A DNA stretch of 64,000 nt. Origin: JAJEFO01 sp009843725 (GTDB taxonomy: Bacteria; Pseudomonadota; Alphaproteobacteria; Rhodobacterales; Rhodobacteraceae). The stretch lies in NCBI GenBank assembly GCA_965243215.1, contig CBDEUJ010000005.1, positions 682,001 to 746,000 on the forward strand, written 5' to 3'. Positions 62,083-64,000 of the stretch are shown here, piece by piece (the stretch's first letter is position 1; the number at the start of each line of letters is the position of its first letter). The translations under genes and the position numbers were made by a program. The notes beneath the pieces are model-generated. The model was not told where the DNA came from and did no database searches. It worked only from the letters and a program-made list of their open reading frames with translations.

Positions 62083-62535
62083 TCAGTTGGTCTTCTGCCT
62101 TGGGACGAACGGCAAGGGCAGCGCCGGCACGCCGTCCTCGATCAGTTTCCGGGCCTCGTCCGACCGCGCCTCTCCGTGAATCGACCGTTGCGGCACCGTG
62201 CCCTCATGCATCGCGCGCGCTTCCTTCACGAAACGGTCGCCGACATAGTCCGAGTTCTCCTCCACATGGGCCTTCAGCTTGCGGATCGCGTCGGCAATTT
62301 CAGGGTCAGGCCCCGCCACCATGGGCTTTGGCGTCTCGTCCCGTGCCTCTTCCCTTGCCGCCTTCTTGCGCGAAGCGCGCACCGGCGGCGCCATCAGGTC
62401 CTTGGAGACTTCGGCGCTGTCGCATTCAGGGCACGTCACAAGCCCGGCTGACACGAGATCAGCGAACTTCCCGCTCGAGGCGAACCAGCTCTCGAAGCCG
62501 TGACCATTGGCACATTTGAGCGCGAACCGGATCAT
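62083..62535 (-). CDS. DUF1178 family protein
   Basis: The 150-residue protein matches DUF1178, a family common in alphaproteobacteria. It begins MIRFALKCANGHGFESWFAS, with a CxxxH and CPEC cysteine pair (LVTCPECDSAEVSKDLMAPP) that looks like a zinc ribbon, and ends with VGDRFVKEARAMHEGTVPQR. Function is unknown. The start at 62535 follows GGAGATTCC. It is 65 bp from the Nudix gene in the same direction. Confidence 0.87.
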   Translation of the reverse strand: MIRFALKCANGHGFESWFASSGKFADLVSAGLVTCPECDSAEVSKDLMAPPVRASRKKAAREEARDETPKPMVAGPDPEIADAIRKLKAHVEENSDYVGDRFVKEARAMHEGTVPQRSIHGEARSDEARKLIEDGVPALPLPFVPRQKTN

Positions 62536-62600
62536 GGAATCTCCTTACGGCGTCAATCTTGCTACGCTTGCCGGAACCGGTTGGCAATGCAAGAACGCGA

Positions 62601-63071
62601 TCACACGCTCGCTGGATCGAAGCGCCTTATGATCGCCGCCAGTTCCGGCTCGCTCACAAGCCTTGCCGCCTTGGTCAGCGAAAACCACTTCCGCTTTCGC
62701 TGGGATGCTTCGGGGAAGTCCCGGCGCAGTCTCTTGACGCGCATCGGGAAGATGGCGACCACGCAGGGCGCAACCTGTCTTGCCGTGACGGTCTTGTCGT
62801 AGCTGAAGATTCCCAGGCATGTCGCCTCTGCCTTGCCCTCAACGCCGGCCTCTTCCCAGGCTTCCGCAACGGCGGCCTTCACCGGCGTTGCGCGATCCTG
62901 TGGCCAGCCCTTCGGAATGATCCATCGCTTTCGGCGCCGTGACGTCACAAGAAGCACCTGAATCTCGTCACCGCGCCGCCGCCAGCACAACGCGCCAAAC
63001 TGGGTTCGCACCCCTCGCTTGCCGCCGTTGGAGAGCCTGAGCGGGCGCTGCCTTTCGCCTTGGGCGCTCAT
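62601..63071 (-). CDS. Nudix hydrolase
   Basis: The 156-residue Nudix hydrolase has the Nudix-box region KGWPQDRATPVKAAVAEAWE, then EAGVEG, with the metal-binding EAWEEAG core intact; the usual Glu of GX5E is not at its normal place. It resembles the diphosphoinositol polyphosphate phosphatase-like group. It hydrolyses a nucleoside-diphosphate-linked substrate, unknown here. The start at 63071 is MSAQGERQRPLRL. Confidence 0.88.
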   Translation of the reverse strand: MSAQGERQRPLRLSNGGKRGVRTQFGALCWRRRGDEIQVLLVTSRRRKRWIIPKGWPQDRATPVKAAVAEAWEEAGVEGKAEATCLGIFSYDKTVTARQVAPCVVAIFPMRVKRLRRDFPEASQRKRKWFSLTKAARLVSEPELAAIIRRFDPASV

Positions 63072-63158
63072 TTCATTGCCATTTCAGCTCGAATTGCCCT
63101 TGGGAAAGGACATTAGCACCAAGTTCACGTCTTGAGAAGAAGGCTGTTGCGCACAAGT

Positions 63159-64000
63159 TCAGCCGGGAATTCCGGCACAGACCGGGCAGTCCGGGCGCCT
63201 TGACAGCTTGATGCTTCGCGTGTCCCCGTAAAGCGCGTCGTAGATGAGCAGGCTGCCCCGCAGCGTCTCGCCCGCCCCGGAAATCACCTTGATCGCCTCC
63301 ACCGCCATCATCGTGCCCAGAACGCCGGGCAGCGGGGCCAGAACGCCCGCCTCGGCACAGCTCGGTGCCAGCCCAGGCTTGGCAGGTTCAGGGAAAACGC
63401 ATGCATAACAAGGCCCTCCGCGCGCCGGGTCAAAGACGCTGACCTGACCTTCCCATTGCGCGATGGCGCCTGAAACCAACGGAATCCTTGCCTTCACGGC
63501 AAATTCGTTGACCAGATAGCGGGTGTCCACGTCATCCGTGCCGTCAAGGACCAGGTCATAGTCCGCGAAGAGTTCGGCTGCGATCTCGCGGGTCAGCCGC
63601 CGGTTGTAGGGGCGGACGCTGACGAAGGGATTCTGGTCGGTCATCGCCTTCTGCGCTGAAAACACCTTGGGCATCCCGATTCGGGCGTCTGCATGGATCA
63701 CCTGTCGCTGGAGATTGGAATTCTCGACCACGTCGCCATCGATGACGCCAATGGTGCCGACACCGGCAGCCGCCAGGTATTGAAGGACCGGCGCGCCCAG
63801 GCCGCCGGCGCCGACCACGAGAACGCGGGCGCCCTTCAACCTCTTCTGTCCGGTGCCGCCGATTTCGCGAAGGGCAATGTGACGCGCGTTCCGCTCGACT
63901 TCGGCAGTCGAAGCGCCGGCATCCGCCCCGGCCCGGCTTTCGGGGCGAGCACGCCCCCTGAGCTGGCGCAAGACGCGCCAGTATCCCCAGACCGCCGCTG
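63159..64000 (-). CDS. MoeB/ThiF/HesA-family adenylyltransferase, 5' end outside the window
   Basis: This E1-like enzyme adenylates the C-terminus of a ubiquitin-like sulfur carrier such as MoaD or ThiS. The visible part has the Rossmann ATP motif (ARVLVVGAGGLGAPVLQYLA), IGVIDGDVVENSNLQRQVIH, VLDGTDDVDTRYLVNEFAV, and the zinc cysteines in CYACVFPEP and the C-terminal CPVCAG. The frame remains open to the window edge with hydrophobic residues (AAVWGYWRVL) upstream of a TTG at 63971, so the true start is probably beyond 64000 and may include a membrane segment. MoeB is more likely than ThiF, but context does not settle it. Confidence 0.88.
   Translation of the reverse strand, partial: AAVWGYWRVLRQLRGRARPESRAGADAGASTAEVERNARHIALREIGGTGQKRLKGARVLVVGAGGLGAPVLQYLAAAGVGTIGVIDGDVVENSNLQRQVIHADARIGMPKVFSAQKAMTDQNPFVSVRPYNRRLTREIAAELFADYDLVLDGTDDVDTRYLVNEFAVKARIPLVSGAIAQWEGQVSVFDPARGGPCYACVFPEPAKPGLAPSCAEAGVLAPLPGVLGTMMAVEAIKVISGAGETLRGSLLIYDALYGDTRSIKLSRRPDCPVCAGIPG

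Overview
The window is GC-rich and densely packed, with short intergenic gaps and genes on both strands. Its gene content points to an alphaproteobacterium, most likely Rhodobacterales/Rhodobacteraceae: a PccR-type propionyl-CoA regulator beside pccB, ThyX, DUF1127, DUF1178 and DUF4174 proteins, an FdVI-like ferredoxin, and a GTTC-N7-GTTC SOS box of the alphaproteobacterial type. The organism assignment is an inference from these families.

Region 1 (0.2-14.3 kb) is housekeeping sequence cut by insertion sequences. It holds a TusA-family protein, CcdA, fumarase C, a leftover C-terminal piece of DnaE2 beside an SOS box, a [2Fe-2S] ferredoxin, a DUF1127 protein, Mrp/ApbC, GAPDH, a PPK2 kinase and SSB. 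Two unrelated IS elements (1329-3759 and 11798-13943) are each flanked by a duplicated CTAG. The first sits exactly at the ccdA stop codon and encodes a transposase with a DruA-like (DUF4338) N-terminal domain. The second splits a remnant nucleotidyltransferase-like gene.

Region 2 (14.7-27.1 kb) is the propionyl-CoA to succinyl-CoA pathway: methylmalonyl-CoA mutase, both propionyl-CoA carboxylase subunits and the regulator PccR, with TTTGCAAA-like operators before pccB and pccR. Between pccB and pccA lie a tiny Met-rich lipoprotein, a hypothetical protein and one doubtful ORF.

Region 3 (27.5-36.4 kb) has a tricarballylate oxidation pair (tcuA-tcuB), thrS, a complete four-gene bufferin-type cluster (bufA1-bufB-bufC-doxX; a RiPP precursor, its DUF692 MNIO enzyme, the DUF2063 partner and a DoxX membrane protein), an ArsC/Spx-like reductase, a broken serine recombinase and a cupin.

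Region 4 (37.1-51.4 kb) is the most unusual part. A Tm-1-like UPF0261 protein and a TIM-barrel (PF09370) protein, domains that are fused in plant Tm-1, are here translationally coupled neighbours followed by an FAD oxidoreductase. A second operon carries a carbohydrate-type ABC transporter, a PfkB kinase, an SDR dehydrogenase and a HAD phosphatase. A regulator joining the same TIM barrel to a degenerate AAA+ domain and a Fis-type HTH lies between the two operons, but an ISAs1-family element has cut off its HTH. A CCCAA-N5-CCCAA direct repeat is found at both divergent promoters. The substrate of this locus is unknown.

Region 5 (51.4-56.5 kb) is degraded accessory DNA: transposase remnants, an AbiE toxin-antitoxin pair with a frameshifted toxin, a 44-bp near-perfect palindrome, and an IS4-type transposase killed by a stop at the Tyr of its YREK motif. 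Region 6 (56.5-64 kb) returns to core genes: a cold-shock protein, ThyX, glyoxalase I, SdhE, an XRE regulator, an aspartate aminotransferase, a GNAT protein, a flavin reductase, a DUF1178 protein, a Nudix hydrolase and a MoeB/ThiF enzyme that runs off the window end. I saw no rRNA, tRNA or CRISPR array.
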